Shown here piece by piece: positions 1 through 27,277 of a stretch of 64,000 nucleotides of DNA (within the stretch, counting starts at the first letter, position 1; each line of letters opens with the position of its first letter). Source of the DNA: Xestospongia muta (lineage: Eukaryota; Porifera; Demospongiae; Haplosclerida; Petrosiidae); NCBI GenBank assembly GCA_963693285.1, contig OY848927.1, positions 994,501-1,058,500 of the forward strand, written 5' to 3'. A program made the translations under genes and the position numbers. Below the pieces are notes generated by a model. That model had not been told where the DNA came from. It saw only the letters and a program-made list of their open reading frames with translations, and did no database searches.

Positions 1-97
1 CAACTGAGCAAGTATTAATTGTTTGTTATTAAGAAAACATAGATATTTAGTTGGATTGCGGAGACAGTCATATGCGTAAATTTGCATTGTGTTTCAG

Positions 98-10986
<10,889 letters not shown>

Positions 10987-11331
10987 ATTTTATAGTGTGT
11001 ACATGAATAGTGAGATTTATATTATGTTCATCATTAATTTGTATTTCATTCATTGCTTTAACTTAATCTTTATACGCAATTTATATATGTCGTGTACATG
11101 TATATGTGATATTATGTGAACAACCACAATATATTATATTGATTAACTGCATGCTTAACTTACAGTACATAATGTTAAAGAAAATATTGAGAAGTAAAAA
11201 TTTAATTATATAATACAATTGACCTGTTCACTATAACTGCAACCAGAAATGTACTTTACTTCGTTACATATATTGCTGTTTCTCAAAATAGGCTAATCTT
11301 GCTCTGTATAATAAATATAGTACAAGTGTGT
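10987..11331. other. Convergent 3' intergenic/UTR segment
   Basis: Between the UNC80 stop and the EPSTI1-like stop there is AT-rich DNA without coding potential. An AATAAA on the plus strand at about 11310-11315 is the best UNC80 polyadenylation signal. It lies within about 20 bp of the opposite gene's stop codon, so the two 3' UTRs probably overlap. Confidence 0.55.
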
Positions 11332-12617
11332 TTAGTACATTGTATACCTTCTCATTTCATCTTGTCTAATAGGTTCTTCCGCAGCCTTCTTTCTCTCTAG
11401 TCTCTCACCCTAGTGTATATGTCATGTATTTTTAGTATGGACTGATGTAATAATGAATCACTTGCCTTTTCTCTTTGCCGTCTCTTATGTTCTTCAATCT
11501 TTTCTGTCTCTCTTCTTTGTTCCTCTTTCTTTCTTTCTTCTCTCCTCATCTTTAATTTGATACACACAAACAGAGAGAAAGAAATAAATTAAAGCTTATT
11601 AAAGTAACGTTGCTTTTACTTTTTGACGAATGGCACTATATTTCTCTTCTACTTGTGCTTCCCTCTCCTGCTTTGCCCTCATATGATCAATCTCTTCAGT
11701 AGATAGACTTGGTCCTCCTGTCATCACAAATATTATAAAACGGGCATAAAATGGTGTCATAAATACCTAATGTTTTTGGGGGTGTACTAAGATGAGTAGT
11801 CGTCAAATGTCTCTTGTGTTGTTGAAGTTGTAAGTGAGCTTTTTCTTCATCTCTTGCCACTAGATGATGCAGCCATTAATAAAGAATTATAGAAATAGGT
11901 AATGATTACTTTGTTTGAGTTTCGAGTTCTTTGCAGGATCAGGAGCTATCACATGATAACCACTAGCACTATATCATAATAAAATTTACTAATTACTACA
12001 ATGATAATAACAATATTGTTAAAAAGAAATTAGTAACTGGTAATATTTTTGAGTCTAGAAATCATCAAATCAATCCCAATGTTGCTGCATTAAACTAATT
12101 CAATATACTTGATGTGTCTACAGTATAAAGCAAATAAGACTATATAATTATGATCAGATATTATTGATAAAGGGTGAATGCCAAAGTCCCTCGCTTTTTC
12201 ATGCAAAATGATTGCATAGGTATGACCTTTGTTATCTGCATTAGAAATATATTACAACTGATGACCATACTTTACTTGAGGTTGGATTGCAGTCAAGTCT
12301 CATACTAAAACTAAATAGACGAAATCTGTTCTACAGATTAGAGTATTCTACATACTCTATGCATAGATAGTGGCCTAGTGGCTATTGACTAACTAATGGT
12401 TCTGCCTTGAATGTGAGTTCTGTGGGAGACTTCCATCTTGTATAGAATCATCAGATGATTGATCATAAAGATGGTCTTCTCTCCTCGTGTCTGTGCCAAG
12501 AGGTGGTCGCCTCTGTACACTGCGAGCAGGTTTTGGAGGAATGGTATAGCTCATAACTGCTATGGAAAGACAAGTGGGAGTAGCTTTAGTTCGGTCAATC
12601 CCCCAATGGGACGCCAC
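11332..12617 (-). CDS. EPSTI1: EPSTI1-like coiled-coil protein
   Basis: Six exons on the minus strand: 12617-12394, 11968-11910, 11859-11767, 11717-11620, 11549-11466 and 11409-11332, giving 211 aa. The order of features follows vertebrate epithelial-stromal interaction protein 1: a disordered N-terminus, then a YxxIAP motif (here YHVIAPDPAKNSKLKQ), then an LGG(P/S)xS segment (KTLGGPSLSTEE), then a highly charged Arg/Lys/Glu helix of about 80 residues up to the C-terminus. The protein ends just after that helix, shorter than the human protein, which has a further C-terminal part. The intron between the last two exons (11465-11410) begins GC rather than GT (AAG then GCAAGT). The first exon has a second in-frame Met, so the start could be up to 21 codons later. 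In vertebrates the protein acts in macrophage and interferon signalling; its job here is unknown. Confidence 0.75.
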
Positions 12618-12889
12618 CGTCTTTCGCCTTGGGGCGTGGCCGCTAAAGACGTAACTTGATTATAAGTTGAAAGGAGGTGTGGTCACTTGTAATTAGAGAT
12701 TTCCCTCAGCAGTCCTCTTCAAGAGAAGGGATTATTTTAAACTGTTACTACTACTCGTATCTAATGTACACATGTATTCAGTAGTATTGCAGTGCTATCT
12801 TTAGAAAAATCAAGAACAGCCGTACAAATATCGATATCATAAAACAAGAGAAGGAATACGTTTTCAAGTTTTCTCTCCCCTACTTCAAG
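12618..12889. promoter_or_regulatory. Short divergent promoter, EPSTI1-like / SHARK
   Basis: A 272-bp spacer separates the two start codons in head-to-head orientation. No TATA box or other strong motif could be named. A GC-richer stretch lies near 12600-12655 beside the EPSTI1-like start. Confidence 0.5.
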
Positions 12890-17804
<4,915 letters not shown>

Positions 17805-18109
17805 TAGGACAATTCTTTTTTTTGCGTACTTTTTCCATTCCTTTTTTTCTATTCAAATTTATCAGTTAATCTCTTAGTAATTATTGTATTTAGTTTGTGC
17901 TAATGTTGATTCATATTTTCTATGTAGTGTAACTATTGTTAGTGACAATATACTGTCACATTTTAACCACATTTTTATATTAGTTTACACACTACATTCA
18001 TTTCAGTATTAATTGTATACTAATATTAGATGTTACTGATAAACATATAAGACATTCGAGCATCAAAAAGGTTCAGAGCTCTCTCTCTCCCTATATATAA
18101 ATTATATAC

Positions 18110-18146
<37 letters not shown>

Positions 18147-18153
18147 GTATATG

Positions 18154-18184
<31 letters not shown>

Positions 18185-18235
18185 GTATATGTATATATGT
18201 ATATGTATACTGAAATATTGCTGATCAGGTTGTCT
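17805..18235. other. Intergenic: UTRs and (AT)n microsatellite
   Basis: This holds the SHARK 3' UTR and, at 18093-18212, an imperfect AT/GTAT microsatellite. No coding signal seen. Confidence 0.7.
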
Positions 18236-19283
18236 TTACTCTAAAAATGTGACTTCTAAATGACTCCATTCTGGTCTTAATACAGAGTGATTTGGTACAG
18301 GATATCGAGTCAAACACTCATATATCGATATAATATCTGACCAGTTATCAGAACATCTGTGAATCATTCTGCATATTGTATAAAATTCCATGCCAGGTTT
18401 TAATTTTAAATAAAAAGGTTCCACAGATGCTGATGTTTTCTTTAAAAATTTTACAGTAACTTTCACAACCTGCGTCCACTGTGTGAAAAGTGAAACAAGT
18501 TTCAGAGGTAACAAAGAAACAGGTAACTCATTGAGATGAAGGAGAATTGTCTGAATACATTGTATGTACAAACTATATGGTATTTGAAGTAGAGGCACTG
18601 CTACAATCTCACGTTGCCAGCTATCAGCAACCATGATTGTGTCATCTTCAGTAAATGTTATATCAGATACCATACCAAATCCTTTCAGTACACAATAAGG
18701 AGTGTCATCAGCATATAACACTTGTACTGCATCACCAACTGCTTTCAGTTTGAACTTGTCAGTTTTAAAACACTTACAATTTGGTAAGCGATCTCTTTCA
18801 ATAACCTCTTCTTCACTGTTCAGTACATAGACACGCCTATGTTCTATAGTAGTAATGTATATTTCAGTATCTCCATTATTAGTTGTATTGGTTATTAAGG
18901 GACGTGGCTTGAAAGATAATTTGGTTACTCTGACATTTCTAAGGAGAATATAATGTAATTAATAATCTTTGTCCAAAGTGGCTATCCTACAACTAATGGC
19001 ATCATAGATTTAGAATTCCATAGTTTAAGGCTTAGAATTGAAGGTATAAAATAAATATTTAAAGTACGATATTTTATTACTAGCACAACCATAATTAGTC
19101 AGTATATTCATATATAATTATATATATATATATATATATATAGTATATTCATATTATGAAATGCCATTTAGTAATGGTAAAAAGGAGTGGCATAATAAAT
19201 TGTATATGTACATTATAACAGCCTTACCCTATAGGAATGACCTGATCTGCTGTTTCTAATAGTAGAACTTGAGAAGACATCAT
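18236..19283 (-). CDS. Unrecognised two-exon protein, 252 aa
   Basis: Exon 1 is 19283-19228 (start MMSSQVLLLE; the second Met is equally possible). Exon 2 is 18938-18236 and ends at a TAA/TGA-bounded frame. The splice joins in phase (GG plus A). No family was recognised. The middle (GFGMVSDITFTEDDTIMVADS) has the form of one blade of a beta-propeller/NHL-like repeat, and the C-terminal half is hydrophobic-helical then basic. No signal peptide or clear membrane helix. It lies just downstream of the TRIM-NHL gene on the same strand and could be a partial or diverged relative of propeller proteins, but that is a guess. Confidence 0.55.
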
Positions 19284-19544
19284 TGAAAATCAACTTCCTG
19301 TTTAAGGAAGCTCTGTTGTTGTTGTTGAGGTGGTGCTTATCAGAAGAAGAGTGGAAATATATTTAACATTGATACACAGTTTGTATTTATATTCACTCAA
19401 CACACCATAGTGTATGAATACATAGATTGGTAACTAGTTTTATTTAGTTCAATCAATACTTAACTAATCTATCATTATATTGATCAGCTACCCACACTGA
19501 TTCATCGGGAGCTATTGCTACTCCTTTAGGAAGATAAAATTGTT

Positions 19545-21661
19545 TTATTGAATTGACATAATTGCCACTTGATAATTGCCACTTGGATCAAAGATAGTGA
19601 GAGAGTTTCCACCACTGTTGACTACAAATGAGTAACCAGCTGGATCAATAGCAATTCCAGCAGGACGTAATAAATTAGGTGAACCATACTGACGAATATA
19701 TTGACCTTCTGGAGTCAAAACAATGATAGTGTGAGAGTTATAACTAGTCACATGAAGATTACCAGAAATGTCAAAAGAGAGACCCTCAGGGCCCTGAAGC
19801 TTGCCGTTACCATCAATGATATGAGAGAAAGTTTCATCACGATGAAATACTTGGATACAATTATTGCTATATTCAGCAACATATATTTTACCATCAGGAC
19901 CAATACATACAGCAAATAAATGTTGGAACAACTTGTTACTAACTCCTTCACTGCCAATAGTACCCAAAAACCTTCCTTCTAATGTTATCTTTTGAATCCT
20001 ATTTCCTCCGTGTTCAGCCACATAGATTATATCACCATTGATAGCTATTCCACTGGGACTATTAAACTGCAATGGACCAGTTCCATATGAGCCAAAGGTA
20101 GTCTTCTGTATTCCACTGCTGTCATATACATATACACAGTGGTTACTAAAACTAGTGACAAACATGTCACCATTGTCAGAAAAGGCTATATACGATGGGT
20201 TGCTTATCCTAGTAATAATCTGTGCTGGTTTGTTAACAGATGCATAATCTCGCCTTACAGTGACATTGAAAGGACTGCCTTGAATAGAGAGACCATCAAC
20301 TGTGACAGAAAGCTTATGTTGACCAATTTGCTTTGGCACCAAAGAGACAATGTAATTACCATCACCACAGTCTGTTGTCTTAACTTTAATCATTGCTCTC
20401 TTATCTCTAACAGGAATAAAACTACCACTAACTATTCCACCTCCTTTGTATGTTACCTTAACATTTAATTCTTTACCCACTTCAACCTGAGATGGTATAT
20501 CCTTTACATCAAACACAATACCCACATTTGCTATCTTTGTAACTAGTTCATCTGTATTAATATCTACTGATATAGATGGTGACTCACATAGTTCAAGAGA
20601 AGTCTCAGAGAACTGTTGTTGTAGTTGGTTTGTTCTGGTTTGTAGTGTGTGAGCAACTGATAGTAACTCAACATCATTGTACTCTCCAATGGAAGTGGTT
20701 GCGAGACTATGACAGTGAGTTATGGCCTGCAAGAGATGTTGGATCCCCTCCAATTGAAGAGACAGATGAGCCTCCTTAGTATTAGCTATCTCCTTACTTT
20801 GAGCTAGCAGAGCCTCTTCACGTTGATGTAGAAGTTGTTGAAGATTGGCAAATGTTTGACGTATCATTTTATCTACTTCATTTTTATGAGCTTTAATCTT
20901 CTCCTTTACCTCTTCTCCTGATATCAAAACTTCCTTAAGCTTTTGTTGATGTACCTGTAAACCTTTTAAATTGTGACAAACAGCCTCTTTATTCTTGTTG
21001 ACCTGTTGACTGACCTCAGCAACAAGATGGTCCTTGTGTTTGATGATAGTACATTTGACACAGACAGGAATAGCACATTCCTCACAATAAAAGTCAAGTT
21101 GTTGATCAATGTGATCTTGGCAGGTAATGATAGAAGATGGTATCATTTTAGTTAGTTTGTCTCTGGACATTCTTCGACCTTCTTCCAGAGTAAAGGAAGA
21201 ATGTGTACGAGTTAAACGAACCATTTGATGAGCATCCCAACATTGTTTACAAAGGAGATCTGTACACTCAGTACAGTATACTATGGCAGGATCCTTACCA
21301 CATGAGTCACATGGAGAAGGAGGGTTAGCAGTGATCTTACTAAGAACGTCACTCTGTTTATTGATGAGGTAAAGGTTACGAGGAAAAGAGGTAACTCCTC
21401 CAGTGGGTACAGATGTGGTCTGTTGACAAGAAGGACAAGTGAGGAAGTCAGTCTCAGCACCTTCAGTGACAAGAGACTGGATACATTGAGTACAGAAGGA
21501 GTGACAACATGAGAGCAGACGAGGGTCACGATAAGGTTGACTACACTTTAAACAGCAGGTAGAAGTTAAGTTAGCCTAAGTATATAGAGACCATATCAAA
21601 TGATATTAATGATATTATTACTTACATGTTTAAGAGGTGCACTAGCAACAGAGGAAGACAT
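19545..21661 (-). CDS. TRIM-NHL protein (RING, B-boxes, coiled coil, filamin, NHL)
   Basis: Exon 1 is 21661-21626 (MSSSVASAPLKH); exon 2 is 21575-19545; 688 aa. Domains in order: C3HC4 RING (CCLKCSQPYRDP through CPSCQ, residues about 17-65); B-box 1 (CDSCGKDPAIVYC...CKQCW); B-box 2 (CQDHIDQQLDFYCEECAIPVC); coiled coil about 205-340; filamin/IG repeat ending SPFNVTVRRD; then NHL repeats (INGDIIYVAEHGGNRIQKI and others). This is the architecture of TRIM2/3/71-type E3 ubiquitin ligases that also bind RNA or partners through NHL. The reading frame stops early at 19545-19547 because a 14-bp unit is duplicated at 19558-19585. Past it a different frame encodes the missing blade (LPKGVAIAPDESVWVADQY) up to a stop at 19453-19455. 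So the allele shown probably makes a propeller lacking its final repeat. Confidence 0.88.
19558..19585. repeat. 14-bp tandem duplication causing NHL frameshift
   Basis: ATAATTGCCACTTG occurs twice in direct succession (19558-19571, 19572-19585). Fourteen is not a multiple of three, and one copy alone keeps the NHL frame open to 19453. Confidence 0.9.
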
Positions 21662-21850
21662 TTTGAAGTCAAAGATCATGTGATTATATTGTTATACCAA
21701 TGACATCACTATGGAATGAAATGATTGTACTATGTATGAACAATGTTAAAAATGGAAAAAGACTAATGACCAAGAATAACTCTACATAAATAACTTGATA
21801 ATTAAATATTAATTCATTAAAGTGTTCCACTACTTAAGTCATGTGATCAA

Positions 21851-22675
21851 CTAAAACAATTGATAATTGTCGGGATATTTTCTAGGTAGCCATCCTTCCA
21901 TTAATATAGCTATATGCTCCTACCCTAATTGCCGGATAAGCTAAAGAGAGACAAAAAATGTTAAAACAACAATTTATATTACTATATCAAAGTTCTCTAC
22001 ATAGCCTTAATCTTTAATTTATATTGCTATATCAAAGTTCTCTACATAGCCTTAATCTTTAATTTATATTGCTATATCAAAGTTCTCTATATAGCCTTAA
22101 TCTTTAATTTATATTGTTATATTAAAGTTCTCTATATAGCCTTAATCTTTTATTGTCTTATAAAGATATGGTAATAGAATACCATTGGACTAAACTACAC
22201 ACAATATATTAAGAAATACTATGACCAAAGACTTTGTTTGACATTCAAACTATTCTACAGTATACATATGTACAGTTTTATTCTACTGCCATCACTTAAT
22301 ACATATTTACATACTTTGATTAGTTTCTCTTCTGAGGTCTTGTTATAACCTTTATCATTCATTTCTTCTTCTAATAATTTTGCTGTTAATCCAAACAGAC
22401 CAAGAGCCTCTGCTAACTTCTGTTTAAAACCTCTCTCTCTCTCACACACACATTATCCATTGAAGTTTAAAGTCTTTCAAAGCCACTTCATATTCATCTT
22501 TCTTTTCTTTCTTCTTTGTCCCTGTATTACTACTACTTGTTTTATTTGCTTTAGGACCAATAATGTAATGAAGAGGATACTGAATCTAAAAATGACAATA
22601 CAGTATAAAGTTTGAAGTATATTTCCAATCTGTATTTCTTAGTTATGAAAAGATCACCTTTTTCTTGACAACATT
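21851..22675 (-). pseudogene. TPP2 3'-end pseudogene fragment
   Basis: The last TPP2 exon is recognisable ([14 protein letters not shown] followed by TAG at 21851-21853), but the conserved Trp codon of QLGWEHIA is TAG here, a nonsense change. The exon encoding [14 protein letters not shown] is also present. Several intervening exons are deleted and the rest of the gene is absent. It arose with the segmental duplication and lies directly upstream of the TRIM-NHL gene on the same strand. Confidence 0.85.
21971..22150. repeat. 45-bp tandem repeat, four units
   Basis: A unit beginning AATTTATATTGCTATATCAA and ending AGCCTTAATCTTT repeats four times in the intron of the TPP2 pseudogene. The functional gene's equivalent intron (28844-28978) has three units. 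Confidence 0.9.
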
Positions 22676-23615
22676 GTTATGATAATATCATCATTATAAT
22701 TTATTATTACCAAAATTTACTAGTACTGGTTGACTTATTTAATATCCACATGAGACAAGTCCAAGTTCTAGTAGGTCTAGAGTATAATATGAGATTCTGT
22801 TACCAGTATATTAGTGACAATGTTTTACATTGCATTTCCTGTCTTCCATTTTACCAAACCTCAGTTGCTTTCATTATTATATGAGCACTTCATAACAAAC
22901 TTTACAATTTTGAACTTATTATTCTATTACTGTAATTCAAAATTAAGTTTCAAGGATGGTGTCTGTTACGAATTTCCTAGTATCCCAGGAATGATAGAAG
23001 ATAAACATTGTGAATAGGATAAAGTAATGATAATGTAGTTGTAGTCAACAAGGTAAGATAATAACATGTCAAGTATTTAAGAAATTGTACTGTTGTGTGG
23101 AAATAATGTGATTATAGTCAATAGATTCTTGTCTCAATGGAATCAGTCCTCTGAATGAATAGATTGTTCAAAACACCATACTTGTGTCATGATCAGACCT
23201 GGGGTCAATTACAATTGTAATTGTAATTCAATTACAAATTACAGCTAATATTTTGTAATTGTAATTGTAATTGGTACATATGTCAGATAAGTTGAAGTAA
23301 TTGTAATTTTAATTGTAAGTTTTACTTAATTACTTAATTCTGCTTTGGCTTTGCCTGGTTAACATCGAGTTTACACAAGTCCTATTTTGGAAAGACAACG
23401 AAAAGAAGTATCCTACATTGGCTAGGCTAGTATCATGAGTATCATGACTCATGACCCTCACTATTCTTTCTTTCTATAACCACAATGAACTTGATCATTA
23501 CCAGATTGTCTTTCATATTTTATAATGTTTATTTTAAAATGCTTGCTAGGTTCATCATGTCCTGGTTGCTGTGGTACTAGGTGCTGGCCAATCCTCTGAT
23601 CCAATGGGTACTTCA
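22676..23615. other. Intergenic, AATTGT-rich
   Basis: No gene is visible between the duplication edge and the FMR1-like stop. At about 23208-23330 a low-complexity, partly self-complementary AATTGTAATT repeat stands out. The 22814-23017 open frame has no recognisable content. Confidence 0.6.
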
Positions 23616-24982
23616 TTAGGTGACACCATTTGTCTCATCTATTCTCTCATCTCTACGTCTACGTTGACCTCGACCACGCCTACCTCCCCTCTGACGCCTT
23701 CTGTCTACAAAATCATCATCAGAATGACTTTCAACTAAAAGAGGGAGCTAGTATCAACATTGTTTAGTAAATAATTGATATATTCTGACCTTGTTCTTCA
23801 TTGTTTGGTTGTGTATTCTCTTCTGTAGACTCACTATTATCATCAGAGTAATCTTGCTGTTTACCTCCTTCTCCTTGTTCTTCTTCATGATTTTGATCTC
23901 GTTCTCTTGGAGGTCTGAGAGGAAGTGTCATAAAAATATTATAGACAAAAACAATTACCTTCTTTGTCTGCCTCTACCTCCTCCTCTTTCTTTTCCACGT
24001 CTTCTCCCACGTGGTCCTTCCCATCCTTGAGGTGGCTTTGGACGAGGGTAATATGTAGGTGGGTCATCCAGACCACTGTCTCGTAACTTTTGACTAATTT
24101 CCTCACGATCTTGTAGAATACTGTTCACTTCCTAAAGAAAGAATATCAGAATAATAAAACTTAATAATTTAGTGTCTTACTTTTAAATTATCTAAATGAT
24201 AATCAAACATTAATTTTGCATTTTCAATAGCTTTCCTACGTCCAAGGAGCTCAAAAGGTACCTAAAGAAAAACAAGTTACCACATCACATCAGTAACAAT
24301 ACATTAGATGACACAAATATTAGTATTTACTTCTCCTTTTTTGTTAATTCTTCTTTCTTGTGCTTCCTCATCTCCTATAACTTTAATATTGTTGAGACGA
24401 GACTTTTCTAATATTTGTTGTACTATATTTCCACCTCGTCCAATCACTTTTCCTGCTAAATTTCTAGGTACATGAATAATATCACGAATAAATTCTATTA
24501 AAATTCGAGCTTCTTGAGCTGCCTCTTTAGACTAGAGAGAGAGAGAGAGAGAAGTCATAAGCAAATCTATTATTATAATCTTACTTCAGCTCTAATAGTG
24601 AAGACTGATTTATAATCATCAAAGTCAATACCAATAATACCAGGTATTTGACGTGTTTGGTTCACATTCCAACCTTGTCGTCCCATAGCAAAACCTATAC
24701 ACTCAGGAAGAATGACAACTTTCTCCTCATACACACCAGATGTGGACTCTTGAACTGGTTGAGATACCTACAAGAAGAGCAACCGAGCTATAGCATATTG
24801 TAATCTATCTAACACTGTTTACACAATCACAATACACACAGTTTAATGGATCAAGACATACTCCCTGTAATCTTTGAGCAGCTCTTTCTGTTCTACTTCT
24901 CAGAGTAGCTTGAGTGGATAAGTCATTGAAATGCATGTCAATTAATATCTCAGCTCCCTCTAAAGAAGATATATTATTAGCC

Positions 24983-25075
<93 letters not shown>

Positions 25076-25421
25076 ATTTAGTGTAAGTTTGCACCACATC
25101 ATTTAATATTTTTCTAAGTATATTATATTTCAGTTAAACTTACTAATACAATTAAACAACCCTTCTCATTATCATATGATACATTCAATGCTTTAATTTT
25201 GCTTCTAAAGTTCTGATGAACTCGAATATCCTGACAACTATAGGAGAGAGAGAAAACATATATATTAATCTACCCTGCATTCCACTAAAGATAATAATAT
25301 TCACGACTCTATTAGTGTACTATTAAGTATATTCATTGACTTAGTGACATACAACTCTTGGATATCTTCAGGCACAGGAAACTCCTTTTGATGGAACTGT
25401 GCTGTTGAGAGGGGAGGACTA

Positions 25422-25475
<54 letters not shown>

Positions 25476-26954
25476 AAGTTATAGCAAGGATAAACCTGTT
25501 ACCCTATGGTTCTAAACAATCCACTCATGTATATCATGTACTCAACAAACACACAATACAAATAGTGTACAATTAAATGATGTGCTACTTTTCATTGGGT
25601 GGGCGGAGATTTCTATGTTCCACAAGATCAGTGTATTGCCTATCACTTGATTGAAACCGGACTCCAGCAACCTGTAAACAGGTTTAATAAACCAGTCAAA
25701 ACAACTACTACAATACCTCCCCTTTAGACTTGGTAACAGTGGCTAACCACCATCCTGAAGGCTCACCCTCTCTGAAGGGTAGCAATGCCTACAGATCAAA
25801 GATGATATTAACACTATATTAATGTAGTAAGATAAATTATACATACATTACATACATACATATTAATATGTATACTAATGCATTGGTCATAAAAAGTCCC
25901 TTAGAAATTACTCCTGGTTTTCCTTATAAACACTTTTACTTCTTCCCAATTTCTTCCTCAAATTAAACAAGATTACAATGAAACTACTTACCTCTATTTT
26001 ACTACCAGGAGTTAAATCTAAGTCTCCAGGTGATGAGGGTTGAGGAGGAAATCTGACATACTGGAGTTCCACCCACGTATTAGGTTTCCAACTAAAAGGA
26101 CATTAATACACATAAAAATGTTAATAAACTTAAAGATTGATCTCCAAACTTTAAACCATAATATTAAGTACATTATACCTAATGCAAAGTAGTCACAGTA
26201 AGATATGGTATAAAACTACACAATAAAATGTACTATTTTACAGGAATAGTTCATGACTACAGGTTATATATTTGTACAATAAATCGGTTGTCATGGTTTG
26301 ACAAGAATCAATGACAATTCATATCTGCTGATCTATCATAACAACGATATTCACATTTATAAAGCGCTGGTATTCATTGATATTAACCAGCTGACAGCAA
26401 CAATAACTGTTTGCTATATTTACCAATAAACAAATAATAAAAAAACAACAATAAAAACAACCAGCTCTAAAGTCAACACAAACATTAGCAAATAAAAACT
26501 GAAAGTATACATTTTTCAAATATCAATACCTACATGTCTGCATTGTATTACAATGGTACATGATACATACACACACACACACACACATATATATATGCTG
26601 TAAAGGGTATCTATAAAGATTGTCCTTTTAAAGCATTACCTAAATATCTACATAATAAACACATTACATTCCACAAATACATCAAATTATACTATATACA
26701 ATTCACTGATATCAATAGCCAAGTTACTTACCCCTCGTCAAAAGAGATCAAACATTTACTATCTGCTATATTAATGTCCAACAGCTTACCCTATATTGGA
26801 GGGAAGAAGGAGGAGGAAAAGGGAGGTAAGGGGTGTAACTTCCACTACAAGCTCTTTCTACTTTTTATTTTCCTGATAAGATAGCTTTTGAAATACTAAC
26901 CTTGTAAAAAGCTCCACAAATATCTGGAAAGACTACTTCAACCTCCATGCTCAT
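23616..26954 (-). CDS. FMR1: FMR1/FXR-family RNA-binding protein
   Basis: Fourteen exons: 26954-26901, 26790-26732, 26091-25992, 25788-25717, 25671-25589, 25418-25353, 25237-25144, 24981-24862, 24767-24585, 24531-24331, 24261-24181, 24131-23959, 23914-23790, 23734-23616, giving 509 aa. N-terminal tandem Tudor (Agenet) domains (VVFPDICGAFYKGKLL; ELQYVRFPPQP; GWWLATVTKSKGE), a KH0-like segment, KH1 (CIGFAMGRQGWNVNQTR, loop GRQG), KH2 (NLAGKVIGRGGNIVQQ, loop GRGG, then PFELLGRRKAIENAKLMFDY) and two Arg/Gly-rich tails (RGRRRGKERGGGRGRQ and RGGRRGRGQRRRR). Both KH loops look functional. FMR1/FXR proteins bind mRNA and polysomes and repress translation. A single pre-duplication homologue of FMR1, FXR1 and FXR2 is expected in a basal animal. 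ATG at 26954 is preferred; a second Met two codons later is possible. Introns before exons 6, 7, 8 and 10 have sense-strand (CT)n acceptors. Confidence 0.95.
24532..24552 (-). repeat. (CT)n acceptor tract (sense), FMR1 exon 10
   Basis: GA run on the plus strand, so CT on the sense strand, abutting the AG acceptor of exon 24531-24331. Confidence 0.85.
24982..25072 (-). repeat. (CT)n acceptor array (sense), FMR1 exon 8
   Basis: About 88 bp of GA on the plus strand, CT on the sense strand, abutting the CAG acceptor of exon 24981-24862. Confidence 0.95.
25419..25475 (-). repeat. (CT)n acceptor array (sense), FMR1 exon 6
   Basis: About 50 bp of GA on the plus strand, CT on the sense strand, ending in TTCCTAG before exon 25418-25353. 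Confidence 0.95.
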
Positions 26955-27277
26955 TTTAAAGCTAGGAAACTGAATATCAGAATAATAAAGCTTAATAATT
27001 TAGAGTCTTAAATAATACTTATAATCTTCACTATCTTAGTTAGATATGTCAGAAAAAGGTATGAGCCACAGCTTATTATCCCAGTAACAATCTAGCTGGA
27101 CAGTATGTGATCTCCAAGGGAATTGAATGCTATGTATATTAAGCATACTGGTAGGTGATGTTGTTGACTACCTTAAGAGAATATGTAAGTAATGTCTATT
27201 GTTTTGGCTTGAATTTTTATCAAACTGAAGTAATCCTACCACTCTCTATTGTGTCTCCTTTAGGTAAATCACCTTTT

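Larger units (their letters stand above)
20530..22675. repeat. Segmental duplication, copy 1
   Basis: This block is homologous to 27370-30453. It carries the 5' half of the TRIM gene (RING to coiled coil), its upstream region and the 3' end of TPP2. Relative to copy 2 about 950 bp is missing: sequence at 22434 (after TTTAAAACCTCT) jumps to the equivalent of about 30215, with a CT run at the junction. Homology stops near CTTGACAACAT at 22675. Confidence 0.85.

Noticed and set aside
21281..21529. Separate small proteins opposite or beside the RING (also 28126-28374)
   Set aside because: Wrong-frame readings of the RING/B-box exon; the true frame gives conserved Cys/His ligands.
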